Below the pieces are notes generated by a model, which was not told the DNA's origin, made no database searches, and was given only the letters and a program-made list of their open reading frames with translations. A program made the translations under genes and the position numbers. Shown here piece by piece: positions 35,692 to 45,008 of a DNA stretch of 64,000 nucleotides (position 1 is its first letter; every line of letters begins with the position of its first letter). Location: assembly GCF_025963695.1 (NCBI RefSeq), contig NZ_JAOQAH010000066.1:23223-87222 (forward strand). The letters are read 5' to 3'. The DNA is from Segetibacter sp. (GTDB lineage: Bacteria; Bacteroidota; Bacteroidia; Chitinophagales; Chitinophagaceae).

Positions 35692-37077
35692 ATGGCACTT
35701 ATTAAAAGTATATCGGGCATAAGGGGAACAATAGGAGGGAAGCCCGGAAATACGCTGAGCCCACTTGATGTGGTAAAGTTTGCTGCAGCCTATGGAAGTT
35801 GGCTATTACAACAGGGTTGGGGAAAAAAGGTTATTGTAGGTCGGGATGGAAGAATAAGTGGTGAGATGGTACAAAGGCTGGTGGTAAGTACTTTAAATGC
35901 ATTAGGCTTAGATATTGTTGATGTTGGGTTAACCACTACGCCAACAGTTGAAATGACTGTGTTATTTGAAAAAGCGGCTGGTGGAATAATTCTTACTGCC
36001 AGTCATAACCCCAAAGAATGGAACGCTTTAAAATTACTTAATAATAAGGGAGAATTTATTAGCGCCCAAGACGGAGAGGTTGTGCTTGCTTTAGCTGAAA
36101 AAGAAGATTTTACTTTTGCGACAGTTGATAAGCTTGGCACATATACTGTCAATGAGACCTCTTTACAGCGCCATATTGATGCTGTCATTAATTATCCGTT
36201 GGTAGATGTGGAGGCAATTACCAAAAGGAAATTTAAAATTGTATTAGATGCAATTAATAGTACAGGCGCTATTGCAGTACCGGCATTGTTAAAAGCCCTG
36301 GGCGTTAGAGAGAAAGATATAACGGTACTGAATGAAGAAGTAAATGGCAAATTTGCACACAATCCCGAACCACTTCCACAGCACCTGATGGAGTTATGTA
36401 AAGAGGTTAACCGCAAAAAAGCGAATCTTGGAATTGCCGTAGATCCTGATGTAGACAGATTATGTTTTGTGAATGAGGATGGATCGTTGTTTGGTGAAGA
36501 GTACACTTTGGTAGCAATTTCAGATTTTGTTTTACAGCAGAGACCAGGAAATACGGTAAGTAATATGTCGAGCACGAGAGCGCTAAAAGATGTTACTTTA
36601 AAACACGGAGGAGAATATTTTCCAAGTGCAGTAGGGGAGGTGAACGTAGTTAACAGGATGAAAGAAGTAAATGCAGTTATTGGAGGAGAAGGAAATGGTG
36701 GTATCATTGTTCCTGACCTGCATTACGGACGTGATGCCTTGATAGGGATTGCATTGTTCTTAACCTTTTTGGCGAAGACTGAAAAAAGCAGCAAACAGCT
36801 TCGGGGTACTTTTCCGGATTACTTTATAAGCAAAAACAAGATTGAACTGGCACAGGGAGTAAATGTGCAGTCAATTTTTGACAAAATAAAAACAAAGTAT
36901 AAGAACAATCCCATCAACACCGAGGATGGGTTGAAGATTGAGTTTGATAATGATTGGGTTCACCTGCGCACCAGTAATACGGAGCCAATTATTAGAATTT
37001 ATGCAGAAAGTAATTTTGAGACTACGGCTGAAAATATAGCCAGGAAAATAATGCAGGACATTCGGGAAAACATGTGA
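35692..37077 (+). CDS. glmM: Phosphoglucosamine mutase / phosphohexomutase
   Basis: A 461-residue alpha-D-phosphohexomutase. Most likely it converts glucosamine-6-P to glucosamine-1-P for peptidoglycan and LPS precursors. The four-domain family signs are MALIKSISGIRGTIGGKPGN, the phosphoserine loop GGIILTASHNPKEWNALKLL, the metal loop GIAVDPDVDRLCFV, the sugar loop GGEGNGGIIVPDLHYGRD and the phosphate-binding RTSNTEPIIRIYAES. Phosphomannomutase/phosphoglucomutase activity is an alternative, since Bacteroidota proteins of this type are often annotated either way. A TATGTTTG box (35662-35669) lies 22 nt upstream. Confidence 0.88.
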   Translation: MALIKSISGIRGTIGGKPGNTLSPLDVVKFAAAYGSWLLQQGWGKKVIVGRDGRISGEMVQRLVVSTLNALGLDIVDVGLTTTPTVEMTVLFEKAAGGIILTASHNPKEWNALKLLNNKGEFISAQDGEVVLALAEKEDFTFATVDKLGTYTVNETSLQRHIDAVINYPLVDVEAITKRKFKIVLDAINSTGAIAVPALLKALGVREKDITVLNEEVNGKFAHNPEPLPQHLMELCKEVNRKKANLGIAVDPDVDRLCFVNEDGSLFGEEYTLVAISDFVLQQRPGNTVSNMSSTRALKDVTLKHGGEYFPSAVGEVNVVNRMKEVNAVIGGEGNGGIIVPDLHYGRDALIGIALFLTFLAKTEKSSKQLRGTFPDYFISKNKIELAQGVNVQSIFDKIKTKYKNNPINTEDGLKIEFDNDWVHLRTSNTEPIIRIYAESNFETTAENIARKIMQDIRENM

Positions 37078-37154
37078 TCTAACCGCTTTCTACAATGTTT
37101 GGCATTGTAAGATGACAAAACAAAGCGTTTTAAAAAGCTGCTATTGAATATATA

Positions 37155-37183
37155 GTACAAGAGTGCGACGCAACCGAAGTTGC
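37155..37183 (+). repeat. Dispersed repeat, A/B intermediate copy
   Basis: It reads GTACAAGAGTGCGACGCAAC then CGAAGTTGC. It has the type A left end GTACAAG and the type B core GCGACGCAAC, linking the two subtypes. GCAAC-CGAA-GTTGC can form a small hairpin. It sits between the convergent glmM and flippase genes. Confidence 0.75.
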
Positions 37184-37237
37184 ATTATGAGCAGCAGATG
37201 GTTCCATAAAAATATCTTAACCTCTCTACTTTTTTGT

Positions 37238-38734
37238 TTACTTATCAGCCTTCCATTTATCTTTAAATTTATGGTACATCTGTATAGCATCCGGAGTAAG
37301 TTGGAGGTAGAAAATTCCAGCTATAAAAATGGTGGTAAAAACACAGGTTCTCCCGATCATGCCAAACCATCCCCCGTTGGATTTAAATAACCAGTAAGAC
37401 ACTGCAAAGGCGGCAGCACCAAGAAGTAAAGAGTAGGCAGTTTTTTTAGTAAAAGGCTGCATATTAAACTTTCTTCTAAGAAATTCGTAACGGATAGCAT
37501 TGTAAATGGTATATGCAAAAAGCTCGGCAAAAGCAGAACCAATAATACCATAGTTTTTAATTAGAAAATAGGTTACAGGAATACGAAGAGCTAATAAAAC
37601 AACCCCGCTAATAAAATCGAAACGCCAGAAATTGGAGGTGCCAATAATAGTTCCGTTTACACCGGTGCCTGCATCTACCAGTCTTGCTATTCCCAGTACA
37701 AATACTACATAAATTCCTTCTTTATAATCATTCTGTATATTGAACACTGCAAAGGCGTCATTAATATTTAGCCAGATATTGCAAAAAATAAAAGCCGCTA
37801 ATAGCAACAGATTGATACAGCTTCGCTGGTAAATTCTGTTAATCTCTGTATAGTTTTTGTCTTTCCACGCTTGTGATAGCACACCTGTAGTTATAGACTG
37901 AATACTTCGCTGGGGCACTTGTACAAGATTAGCTGCATACTGCGCCAGGTTGAATACACCTGTACTTCCCAGCCCTTTTAAACTTGCTATAATAAACGTA
38001 TCTATAGTTTGTGCAACAATTTGTATCATCACTCCACCATACACCAGCGTCCACATACTGAACATTTTCTTTTTAAACTTTCTTGTAGGATGACTGACTT
38101 TAAATGTGAGGTGAAATTTTTTAAGCCTTATAAGATATATGAGTATTGCAAAAAATAATATGAGATACACTAAGCTGAATAGCTTTATAAAAGTATCGAA
38201 GCTTACAATTTTTGAAAAGTACAAGAGGATTAGTGCGAGCACAATCAGCCGCATTCCGGTTTCCTTCAAAAAATTTGAAACAACTGTTTTATGTAACGTC
38301 CAGCAGAAAGCTTCAAGCACCGAAAAGAATAGCATACCGAAGCCGAAAGGAAAAATGAGGTAATAATAGGTTAGGATAAGTGGAGCCCTTTGAATGTATT
38401 TTTTAACCATAAAAGGTTCGAAAACATAGCCTGCGATTAAAACAAGAATAAAGCCTATAAAAGAGCTGGTAAGCGCCCAGGTAAGCAAATCATTTTTTTT
38501 ATCCTCTACATTGTTCTTGTAGTAAGGGTAAAACTTATACATAATAGGAAGTACACCGAGGCTTCCAAAAACGAAAATATTTTGACCTAAATCGTAAAAA
38601 ATACGGGTTAAGCCAAATTGCTCAGGTGAAAAAGAACCATTTCTTGTAAAAAAGTAAGTATTTACAGCTCCAATAAAAAAACCAAAATAAACAATTATAC
38701 TACTGAGGATTGCCTGTTTCCGAATGTTCGCCAT
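37238..38734 (-). CDS. Polysaccharide flippase (Wzx/MATE-like)
   Basis: A 498-residue protein of the MOP flippase superfamily with about 12-14 hydrophobic helices spread over the full length. The N-terminus (AILSSIIVYFGFFIGAVNTY then FSPEQFGLTRIFYDLGQNIF) is typical of lipopolysaccharide biosynthesis protein/oligosaccharide flippase entries. FNLAQYAANLVQVPQRSIQS occurs mid-protein. It moves lipid-linked glycan across the inner membrane; which glycan is unknown. It starts 11 bp after the M1 peptidase stop and is in operon with it. The neighbouring GT2, DUF6625 and glmM genes support a surface glycan role. Confidence 0.88.
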   Translation of the reverse strand: MANIRKQAILSSIIVYFGFFIGAVNTYFFTRNGSFSPEQFGLTRIFYDLGQNIFVFGSLGVLPIMYKFYPYYKNNVEDKKNDLLTWALTSSFIGFILVLIAGYVFEPFMVKKYIQRAPLILTYYYLIFPFGFGMLFFSVLEAFCWTLHKTVVSNFLKETGMRLIVLALILLYFSKIVSFDTFIKLFSLVYLILFFAILIYLIRLKKFHLTFKVSHPTRKFKKKMFSMWTLVYGGVMIQIVAQTIDTFIIASLKGLGSTGVFNLAQYAANLVQVPQRSIQSITTGVLSQAWKDKNYTEINRIYQRSCINLLLLAAFIFCNIWLNINDAFAVFNIQNDYKEGIYVVFVLGIARLVDAGTGVNGTIIGTSNFWRFDFISGVVLLALRIPVTYFLIKNYGIIGSAFAELFAYTIYNAIRYEFLRRKFNMQPFTKKTAYSLLLGAAAFAVSYWLFKSNGGWFGMIGRTCVFTTIFIAGIFYLQLTPDAIQMYHKFKDKWKADK

Positions 38735-38745
38735 TGATGGGTTTA

Positions 38746-40437
38746 CTAAGATTGTGCTTTTGTTTGTTGCATTGCTACATAATAGCGCTTTTCTATTATA
38801 TCAGCCCACGCCGCTGACGAGAAATTTTTGGGTAATGAAACATTCTTCCAGGTTTGGGTTGGAGTAATAGTAAAGCCTTCTGTTTTATCAGCAATAATAA
38901 TTGGCAAATTGAAGCCGCTGACGCAGTTGGTCCACCTGAAAAAAATCTTTTGTTTGTTTTTAGAAAAGTAATATTCCAGCAGGGGCACCTGGGTAGTTCT
39001 TAGGTACTGATCAAACACTTTAGAAAAATCTCTGCCACTTTCTTTTGAGATAAAGTCTTCTATCTGCCGGGTTGTAACGGTTTCATGATAAAAGGTAGCG
39101 TTTAATCCTCTTAAAATATTTCTGAATTTAGTGTCTTCATTAATAGATTGCCTGATGATGTTAAGCATGTTGGATGCTTTATAATACATGTCGCCGCTGC
39201 CTTCTTTATTTACTCCGTAAAAGCCAATAACATTCTTATCGTTTCTTATGTTTTTTCTTATGCCATAATTATAATCCGCTGCTGCTTTTTTGCCAAACAT
39301 AGTCTCAGTAAACAAAGTTTCGCTATAGCTTGTGAAGCCTTCGTGTATCCACATGTCAGCCATGTCTTTACTTGTTATACTGTTACCAAACCATTCATGT
39401 CCACTTTCATGAATGATGATAAAATCCCATTTTGAACCCCAGCCAGAACCGCTCAAGTCTTTGCCCAGGTATCCGTTTTCAAATTTATTTCCATAAGCTA
39501 CTGCGCTCTGGTGTTCCATTCCTAAAAAAGGTGTCTCTACTAATTTGTAACTGTCTTCGTAAAACGGATACTTGCCAAACCAGTATTCATGACTTCGAAT
39601 CATCGGTTTTATCTGTTGAAACTGCTTTTTACCTTTTTCGAGGTTATCATTCAAAACCCAATATTCAAGATCCAGTTTGCCTCCTTCTCCCATCAAAGTG
39701 TCACTCCAATGTGTATACTTTCCTATATTCATAGTAACGTCATAAGAGTTGATCGGATTTTTTACTTGCCACGTCCATGTTTTATACCCGCCTTTTGAAG
39801 AGGTTACATTTTGTAACCTACCGTTACTAATTGCAACTAAAGTGTCGGGGGCAATTATATGCACGCTCATTCCACTATCCGGCTCATCACTTTGATGATC
39901 TTTGCATGGCCACCAAACGCTAGCTCCCAATCCCTGGCAGGCGGTGGCAATCCATGGGTTTTTATTCGCGTCATTGCTCCAAACCAGTCCTCCGTCCCAT
40001 GGTGCTCTTTTTGCTTCCTTTGGCCTGCCATGATAGTAAATGGTTAGCTTCCTGATACCAGGCGCAAACTTATATTGTGCAAGGCTATCACGTAAGTAAA
40101 CATAACACACGTTGTTATCCCTTCTGAACCTATAATTATTATTGTTACCCGTGATGCTGTCGACTACAAGGGGCTGCTGTAAGTCGATCTGCATGGTATA
40201 AACCGGCAGGTCCTCTCTATAAGTGATTGTGTTTTTGCCTTCAATTGTTTCGGCAATAATATCAGGTTGTATAGTCAACTCATAACTTATCACATCCCAT
40301 CCTTTTCTAAATTCTGTAATGCTTCCTCTTAATGTGTCGGCTTTTGTAAAAAAACTTTTTTCTTCCATAAGCTGAGCTTTAGAAAAAAGCGGGTAAACGA
40401 AACAACATACAATCAATAAAATGCCTTTTGACTTCAT
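38746..40437 (-). CDS. Secreted M1-family aminopeptidase
   Basis: A 563-residue zinc aminopeptidase with a signal peptide (MKSKGILLIVCCFVYPLFSKA). The exopeptidase motif is GMEHQ (306-310), a variant of GAMEN. The zinc site is HESGH (343-347), with the third ligand Glu366 in WIHEGFTSYSE. The beta-domain start and length match the short bacterial M1 type without the ERAP-like C-terminal helical domain. It would trim peptides in the periplasm. It is followed by the flippase gene in the same operon. The ATG lies 4 nt after a TATTTTTA box. Confidence 0.92.
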   Translation of the reverse strand: MKSKGILLIVCCFVYPLFSKAQLMEEKSFFTKADTLRGSITEFRKGWDVISYELTIQPDIIAETIEGKNTITYREDLPVYTMQIDLQQPLVVDSITGNNNNYRFRRDNNVCYVYLRDSLAQYKFAPGIRKLTIYYHGRPKEAKRAPWDGGLVWSNDANKNPWIATACQGLGASVWWPCKDHQSDEPDSGMSVHIIAPDTLVAISNGRLQNVTSSKGGYKTWTWQVKNPINSYDVTMNIGKYTHWSDTLMGEGGKLDLEYWVLNDNLEKGKKQFQQIKPMIRSHEYWFGKYPFYEDSYKLVETPFLGMEHQSAVAYGNKFENGYLGKDLSGSGWGSKWDFIIIHESGHEWFGNSITSKDMADMWIHEGFTSYSETLFTETMFGKKAAADYNYGIRKNIRNDKNVIGFYGVNKEGSGDMYYKASNMLNIIRQSINEDTKFRNILRGLNATFYHETVTTRQIEDFISKESGRDFSKVFDQYLRTTQVPLLEYYFSKNKQKIFFRWTNCVSGFNLPIIIADKTEGFTITPTQTWKNVSLPKNFSSAAWADIIEKRYYVAMQQTKAQS

Positions 40438-40441
40438 TATT

Positions 40442-40449
40442 TAAAAATA
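40442..40449 (-). promoter_or_regulatory. -7 promoter box of the M1 peptidase-flippase operon
   Basis: Minus strand TATTTTTA, then AATA, then the ATG at 40437. It is a one-base variant of TAnnTTTG with the same 4-nt spacing as the other leaderless candidates. Confidence 0.4.
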
Positions 40450-40531
40450 TGGATTTGTTGGTATACTCAAAGGGTGTACTAAGCGGAGCAAGTGTTTTGT
40501 AAACCTAACATTTCTACTTCTATTAATCTCT

Positions 40532-40552
40532 CGTTGCGTCGCACTCTTGTGC
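40532..40552 (-). repeat. Dispersed repeat, type B-like copy 3
   Basis: Minus strand: GCACAAGAGTGCGACGCAAC then G, close to the copy at 37155. It lies in the gap upstream of the M1 peptidase. Confidence 0.7.
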
Positions 40553-40699
40553 ATTTTGTTCAACAGTTAGCCAACTTAATGCCAATCTTATAGCGCTTAC
40601 AAAGTTGCCATCTGTTGATAACTAAGTGGCCAAATTAAAGTACTAACAAATGCAATAATTATAGAATATATAAATTAAATTAGAAGCAAAATCAGGTAA

Positions 40700-40825
40700 A
40701 TGACTAACTCGGTATTTGACAGTTTAGTAAAACTTCAAAAGAAGGGGATCAGCAAGATAGATACCCACGATATTTTCACAATACTTCTTATTTTATTAGC
40801 AATAGTAGTAGCCATTCTTCTTTAA
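40700..40825 (+). CDS. Possible 41-residue single-pass membrane protein
   Basis: The frame reads MTNSVFDSLVKLQKKGISKI then DTHDIFTILLILLAIVVAIL and a final Leu. A polar amphipathic N-terminus precedes one strongly hydrophobic C-terminal helix ending just before TAA. Such tail-anchored microproteins are common but rarely annotated. The gene lies in an otherwise empty 40553-41189 gap, and an AGGTAA-like stretch precedes the ATG. Chance cannot be excluded for so short a frame. Confidence 0.4.
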   Translation: MTNSVFDSLVKLQKKGISKIDTHDIFTILLILLAIVVAILL

Positions 40826-41189
40826 GAGAGTAACAGAAGCCCTTCCTACTTACAGCTTAATGAGTGTTACCTTTTCATGTCAACAAGCTTCCCAGCCGGG
40901 GAGGTTTTGTTTCAATTTGGGTATTTCCCGATTTCTTAAAAGGCCGACCTCTTGCTTTTTTATTCTTAGCAGAATTATATACTCCCATAACTACCACCAG
41001 CGCTAGTAATTATGCAACCTTATGGGTGCATAATTCTTCTTTAGTTAGTAAACGCTATTTATTTTTCAATGCTTTTATTGGCGAGACGTTTTACATTGTT
41101 GTTCCCATAATAGGAAATTATCCAGCACTATTTTATCTTTAAGAATAATTTTTAGAGTAATACTAATTGTATCCATTAATTGAACGCTC

Positions 41190-42260
41190 ATGAATATATT
41201 ATACTTAGGAACCTTTTTATTGTGTTTTTCAAACTTGGCAAATGGACAAGTAGGAACACTTGATTCTTCTTTTGGAAACAACGGGGTGTTGTTTAGCGAT
41301 TATCGTTCTTTCGATAAGGTCGATGCAAATAATAAAATAATACAACCAGACGGTAAAACTGTAATAGTCGGTGTGGCTCGCGGGAGACTCGGAAATGATT
41401 TTTGCATCACCCGGTATAATCCTGACGGTTCTTTAGATAATAGTTTTAGTGAAGACGGCCAGCAAACTACTGATTTTGGTAGTGGTAATGATATTGCGTA
41501 TTCGGTCGCCATTCAGGGCGATAAAATTATTGTTGCTGGTTGCACCTCGAGTACCGGTAATTCTATGTTTGCAATAGCAAGGTATAATGCAAATGGTAGT
41601 TTAGACCCCACCTTTAGCGGTGATGGAAGACTAACAACCGATTTTAGTGCTATAGCCGTTTGTAATGCAGTGGTAACACAGGGAAATAAAATATTAGTAG
41701 CGGGATATTGTTACACAAGTAAACCCGTTATAGAGAGTGACTTCATAATTGCAAGGTATAATGATGATGGTACCCTGGATAAGACATTTAGCAATGATGG
41801 AATACAAAAGACCGACTTTTTCGGTTATGGCGACTATGCTAATTCCATGGCAATTCAGGGAGACAAGATTGTGGTAGCGGGAGATGCCGTTTATACCAAT
41901 ACAGGTTATTTAACAACAGCTATTGCAAGATATAATAATGACGGGTCGCTAGACAAGACCTTTAGTGATGATGGCTTACAAACAACTGGTATCAGCAGTT
42001 CTGCATCTCTGATTATCCAGCAAGACAAGATCTTAGTAGCCGGTTATGGCACAGATGATTTTATTGTTTTTAAATATAATTTTAAAGGATCATTAGATGA
42101 GGCGTTCGGAAATAACGGAATTCAAAGAACTCATTTTGGCACCAATTATTATGCTCAAACTAACTCTATAACCATGGAAGAAGAAAAGCTAATAATAACC
42201 GGAAATGTATATGATTTTAAAAAGGGAATACGACAGCTTGTAATGGCGCGGTACAAATAA
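41190..42260 (+). CDS. Secreted delta-60 repeat protein
   Basis: A 356-residue protein with a signal peptide (MNILYLGTFLLCFSNLANGQ). It then has six or seven delta-60 repeats of about 50-55 residues. Each contains a GSLDxTFSxDGxxTTDF half and an IQGDKIVVAGxxxxxxxxxFxIARYNxDG half, for example GSLDPTFSGDGRLTTDFS and GSLDKTFSDDGLQTTGIS. The repeats are thought to form a beta-propeller-like structure; binding partners are unknown. No type IX C-terminal sorting domain is seen, as it ends directly at LVMARYK, so the route across the outer membrane is unclear. The gene stands alone. Confidence 0.85.
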   Translation: MNILYLGTFLLCFSNLANGQVGTLDSSFGNNGVLFSDYRSFDKVDANNKIIQPDGKTVIVGVARGRLGNDFCITRYNPDGSLDNSFSEDGQQTTDFGSGNDIAYSVAIQGDKIIVAGCTSSTGNSMFAIARYNANGSLDPTFSGDGRLTTDFSAIAVCNAVVTQGNKILVAGYCYTSKPVIESDFIIARYNDDGTLDKTFSNDGIQKTDFFGYGDYANSMAIQGDKIVVAGDAVYTNTGYLTTAIARYNNDGSLDKTFSDDGLQTTGISSSASLIIQQDKILVAGYGTDDFIVFKYNFKGSLDEAFGNNGIQRTHFGTNYYAQTNSITMEEEKLIITGNVYDFKKGIRQLVMARYK

Positions 42261-42363
42261 CCTTGTGCTGTTAACGGTTTTACCGCTTTTTCCCTTGTTC
42301 TATATGCTCTTACTTTCTATAAGAAAGCTAAATCTTACGCTGCTCCCGTAAGTTCCTATAAAG

Positions 42364-42401
42364 TAAAAAGCCCAAGCAATTGAAGAACAATACTTGAGCT
42401 T
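42364..42401 (-). terminator. Terminator of tRNA-Met
   Basis: AAGCCCAAG (42368-42376) and CTTGAGCTT (42393-42401) pair with one G-U. On the minus strand the hairpin begins 4 nt after the tRNA and ends in a short T run. Confidence 0.7.
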
Positions 42402-42404
42402 TAG

Positions 42405-42478
42405 TACCGAGGAGCAGACTTGAACTGCCGACCTTCGGGTTATGAATCCGATGCTCTAACCAGCTGAGCTACCTCGGC
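42405..42478 (-). tRNA. tRNA-Met (anticodon CAT)
   Basis: A 74-nt cloverleaf on the minus strand. Acceptor GCCGAGG pairs with CCTCGGT, and the D arm is GCTC-AGCTGGTTA-GAGC. Anticodon loop TTCATAA gives CAT, and the T arm is GGCAG-TTCAAGT-CTGCT. Elongator Met is the likely identity. An Ile2 tRNA with lysidine at the CAT wobble base cannot be excluded by anticodon alone. No CCA is encoded. Confidence 0.9.
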
Positions 42479-42901
42479 ATTTAGGGCTGCAAATATAGGA
42501 GCTTTTTTTATGGGAAAATCAATTTTAAAGTAAATAGAGCGAATTTTGAGAAGTGGATTCTATCAATGCGAATATTTCTTCTACTGTCTGAGCTATCCTG
42601 AATGTTTCGTTATTAGAAAAGGTAAGACCGTTGAAGCACTTCTGCTAACAATATCTTTCTTTATAAAAACCACATTATTCATATTTACAAAAAACGGCTC
42701 ATCTCCATCTTTCCATACTTCAATTAAGCAACGGTTCATCTTTTTCGTTGTTTATCTTTTACAGCAGTTTTTTTAAAAGAAAGTTCAATTAAAATTCTTT
42801 TTTTTATTCATTCTTGACTTACTAAGCCCCTCTTTTGTTAATTGTTAAACTCTGTTTCATCCTCTCAAGTATCAATTTTACCTTCGTACGAAGAATAAAA
42901 T
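42479..42901 (+). promoter_or_regulatory. Intergenic stretch with the probable M32 peptidase promoter
   Basis: No gene is credible here; an open frame of 76 codons at 42546 looks like chance. TTTC (42855-42858), a 20-bp spacer and TACCTTCG (42879-42886) resemble TTTG/TAnnTTTG ahead of the ATG at 42902. The palindrome TTCGTACGAA overlaps the box and could be an operator. Confidence 0.35.
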
Positions 42902-44398
42902 ATGCATGCACAGGAAGAATTATATAGCCAATACAAGAATAGTATGCAAAAGCTGGCAGATGTTAAATACGCGGCAGCAGTGTTGCAATGGGACCAGGAA
43001 ACATATTTACCCAAAAAAGGCGCAGACTTTCGTGGAAGGCAATTGGCCACTTTAAGCGAAGTAGCTCACGGCATGTTTACTGACGATAAAAATGGAAAGC
43101 TTTTACAGGAGTTGTTGTTGAAGGATTTGTCTCAAGAGCAAAAGAGAAACGTAGAGCTGACGTGGGAAGACTATAGCCGCCAGAAAAAACTCACACCGGC
43201 GTTTGTAAGGAAGATGAGTGAGGCTGTATCTGCAAGTTTTTTTGCCTGGGTTGAAGCCAGGAAACAGAATGATTACCAGGTCTTCGAGCCAAAACTTTCG
43301 TTATTGGTGGATTTGAAAAGGCAAGAGGCTGAGCGCTATGGATACGAAGCACACCCTTATGATGCTTTGATGGATGAGTATGAAAAGGGAGCGACTGTGA
43401 AAATGGTTGATAAAATTTTTGAAGATGTAAAAGTTCCGTTACGCCAGCTTCTTCAGGAGGTGCAAGACGTTCAATCGGGAGATGACAGCTTTTTGCGGCA
43501 GTTTTATCCAAAACAACAACAGTGGAAATGGGGAATATACCTGGCAAAACAATTAGGTTTCGATTTTGAAAGTGGGCGCCAGGATATATCAGAACATCCC
43601 TTCACAACAAATTTTAGTAGCCAGGACGTAAGAATTACTACCCGCGTGGACGAACATGATTTTGCAAATATGACGTGGAGTACAATTCACGAGGTTGGTC
43701 ACGCACTATACGAACAAGGGTTGCCTGCAGAACAATATGGGCTTCCTTTGGGTGAATATGCGTCGCTGAGCATGCATGAATCGCAGTCACGTTTGTGGGA
43801 GAACTGTGTAGGCCGAGCGACTGCTTTCTGGAACTATTACTACCCCAAGTTAGTTGAGTTCTTTCCAGTTCAATTTAAAAGCATATCAGAAAATCAGTTT
43901 CTGAAGGCAATTAACAAAGTACAACCTTCTCTTATCAGAACTGAGGCAGACGAGCTGACTTATCATTCTCACGTAATGGTACGGTACGAACTTGAAAAAC
44001 GATTGATCGAGGGGTCTTTGCAAGTGAAAGAAATACCGCTCTACTGGAACGATCAGTACAAAACATTGCTTGGAGTGGATGTTCCAGACGATAAGCGCGG
44101 TTGTCTTCAAGACGTACATTGGAGCCATGGAAGTTTCGGTTATTTTGCAACCTATAGTCTCGGTAGCTTTTATGCTGCCCAGTTGTGGCAGCAGGCTAAA
44201 AAGGATATTGCGGGTTTAGAAATTGAAATTGCTAAGGAAGGAAGAACAGATTCGTTACTAGGGTGGCTGCGTACCAATGTTCACAAGCACGGAAGGTTTT
44301 ACGAGAGCGAGGCATTGTGCAATTTGGTTACCGGTAAAAATCTTGACAGCACTGTTTTTGTTTCATATTTACGAGAAAAGCTGAACAATTTGCAGTAA
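42902..44398 (+). CDS. M32-family metallocarboxypeptidase
   Basis: A 498-residue cytoplasmic zinc carboxypeptidase of the Taq/thermostable carboxypeptidase 1 family. The zinc motif is HEVGH (263-267), preceded by TRVDEHDFANMTWSTI. The third ligand Glu lies in the ESQSRLWENCVGR block, the family's HESQSRxxEN motif. The N-terminus MHAQEELYSQYKNSMQKL and WDQETYLPKKG match M32 starts. Length is normal for the family. It releases C-terminal residues from peptides. It is monocistronic, with a terminator-like hairpin 163 bp downstream. Confidence 0.93.
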   Translation: MHAQEELYSQYKNSMQKLADVKYAAAVLQWDQETYLPKKGADFRGRQLATLSEVAHGMFTDDKNGKLLQELLLKDLSQEQKRNVELTWEDYSRQKKLTPAFVRKMSEAVSASFFAWVEARKQNDYQVFEPKLSLLVDLKRQEAERYGYEAHPYDALMDEYEKGATVKMVDKIFEDVKVPLRQLLQEVQDVQSGDDSFLRQFYPKQQQWKWGIYLAKQLGFDFESGRQDISEHPFTTNFSSQDVRITTRVDEHDFANMTWSTIHEVGHALYEQGLPAEQYGLPLGEYASLSMHESQSRLWENCVGRATAFWNYYYPKLVEFFPVQFKSISENQFLKAINKVQPSLIRTEADELTYHSHVMVRYELEKRLIEGSLQVKEIPLYWNDQYKTLLGVDVPDDKRGCLQDVHWSHGSFGYFATYSLGSFYAAQLWQQAKKDIAGLEIEIAKEGRTDSLLGWLRTNVHKHGRFYESEALCNLVTGKNLDSTVFVSYLREKLNNLQ

Positions 44399-44560
44399 TG
44401 CTTTTTTTTGATTTGCGACTTTTAAAAAAAGATTTATAGTATGCTCAGCAATTGATGCTGAATAAAAATCAACAGAGAATAAAGCATAAATTTCGATTTA
44501 GATCAAAATAGCCTCGTCCTGAAAATGGTTGACTGTTTTAAGGAATGAATTGCGAAGGTA

Positions 44561-44601
44561 AAAACCACAAGAGCCCTCAAAAGTTCTTGTGGTTTTTTTT
44601 T
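44561..44601 (+). terminator. Strong hairpin terminator after the M32 gene
   Basis: AAAACCACAAGA (44561-44572) pairs with TCTTGTGGTTTT (44585-44596), followed by more T. The 163-bp distance to the M32 stop is long, so a small transcript between could be involved. Confidence 0.8.
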
Positions 44602-44690
44602 GCCGAGCCTTTGGTTTTAACCCATTTTGCTGATGCATGAAAAAAAAACAAGGCAAAAAATGATAAAAGCATCATTATTATTCCCTTGAT

Positions 44691-44720
44691 GAACGAAATG
44701 CGACGCAACAAATGTTGCCA
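44691..44720 (+). repeat. Dispersed repeat, type B copy 4
   Basis: GAACGAAATGCGACGCAACA then AATGTTGCCA, preceded by GAT. GCAACAAATGTTGC can form a small hairpin. The rest of 44602-45008 holds no gene. Confidence 0.75.
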
Positions 44721-45008
44721 TTGGTACTAATGTTTGTATCAGAAAAACGCCATCAACCCACTTCGTCATACATTCAATATGTCACCGATTTTGTAATTCA
44801 GGTTCTCTGACTTCTATCAATTCTTCTCCTGTCGCGGTACGAGGCTATATTATCGTCGTAGCTAACTAAATAACTTATTTAACGCTTGGCGAAAGGGATT
44901 ACCTGAAAAAAAAATCGCATGAACAAAATAAAAGGGCGATAAAAATGTTTATATAAGATTGAGTCGAGGAAGGGCCAATATCCAGTATTAAAATCCTAAG
45001 AATTTTCT

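Noticed and set aside
37091..37109. TACAATG/CATTGTA hairpin after glmM
   Set aside because: No T run follows and the stem is AT-rich, so I do not call it a terminator.
40864..41142. Open frame of 92 codons before the delta-60 repeat gene
   Set aside because: No recognisable domain, low-complexity hydrophobic and polar mixture, and no start context; it may be chance in AT-rich DNA.
42546..42776. Frame of 76 codons between tRNA-Met and the M32 gene
   Set aside because: Composition follows AT-rich noncoding DNA and no motif is seen.
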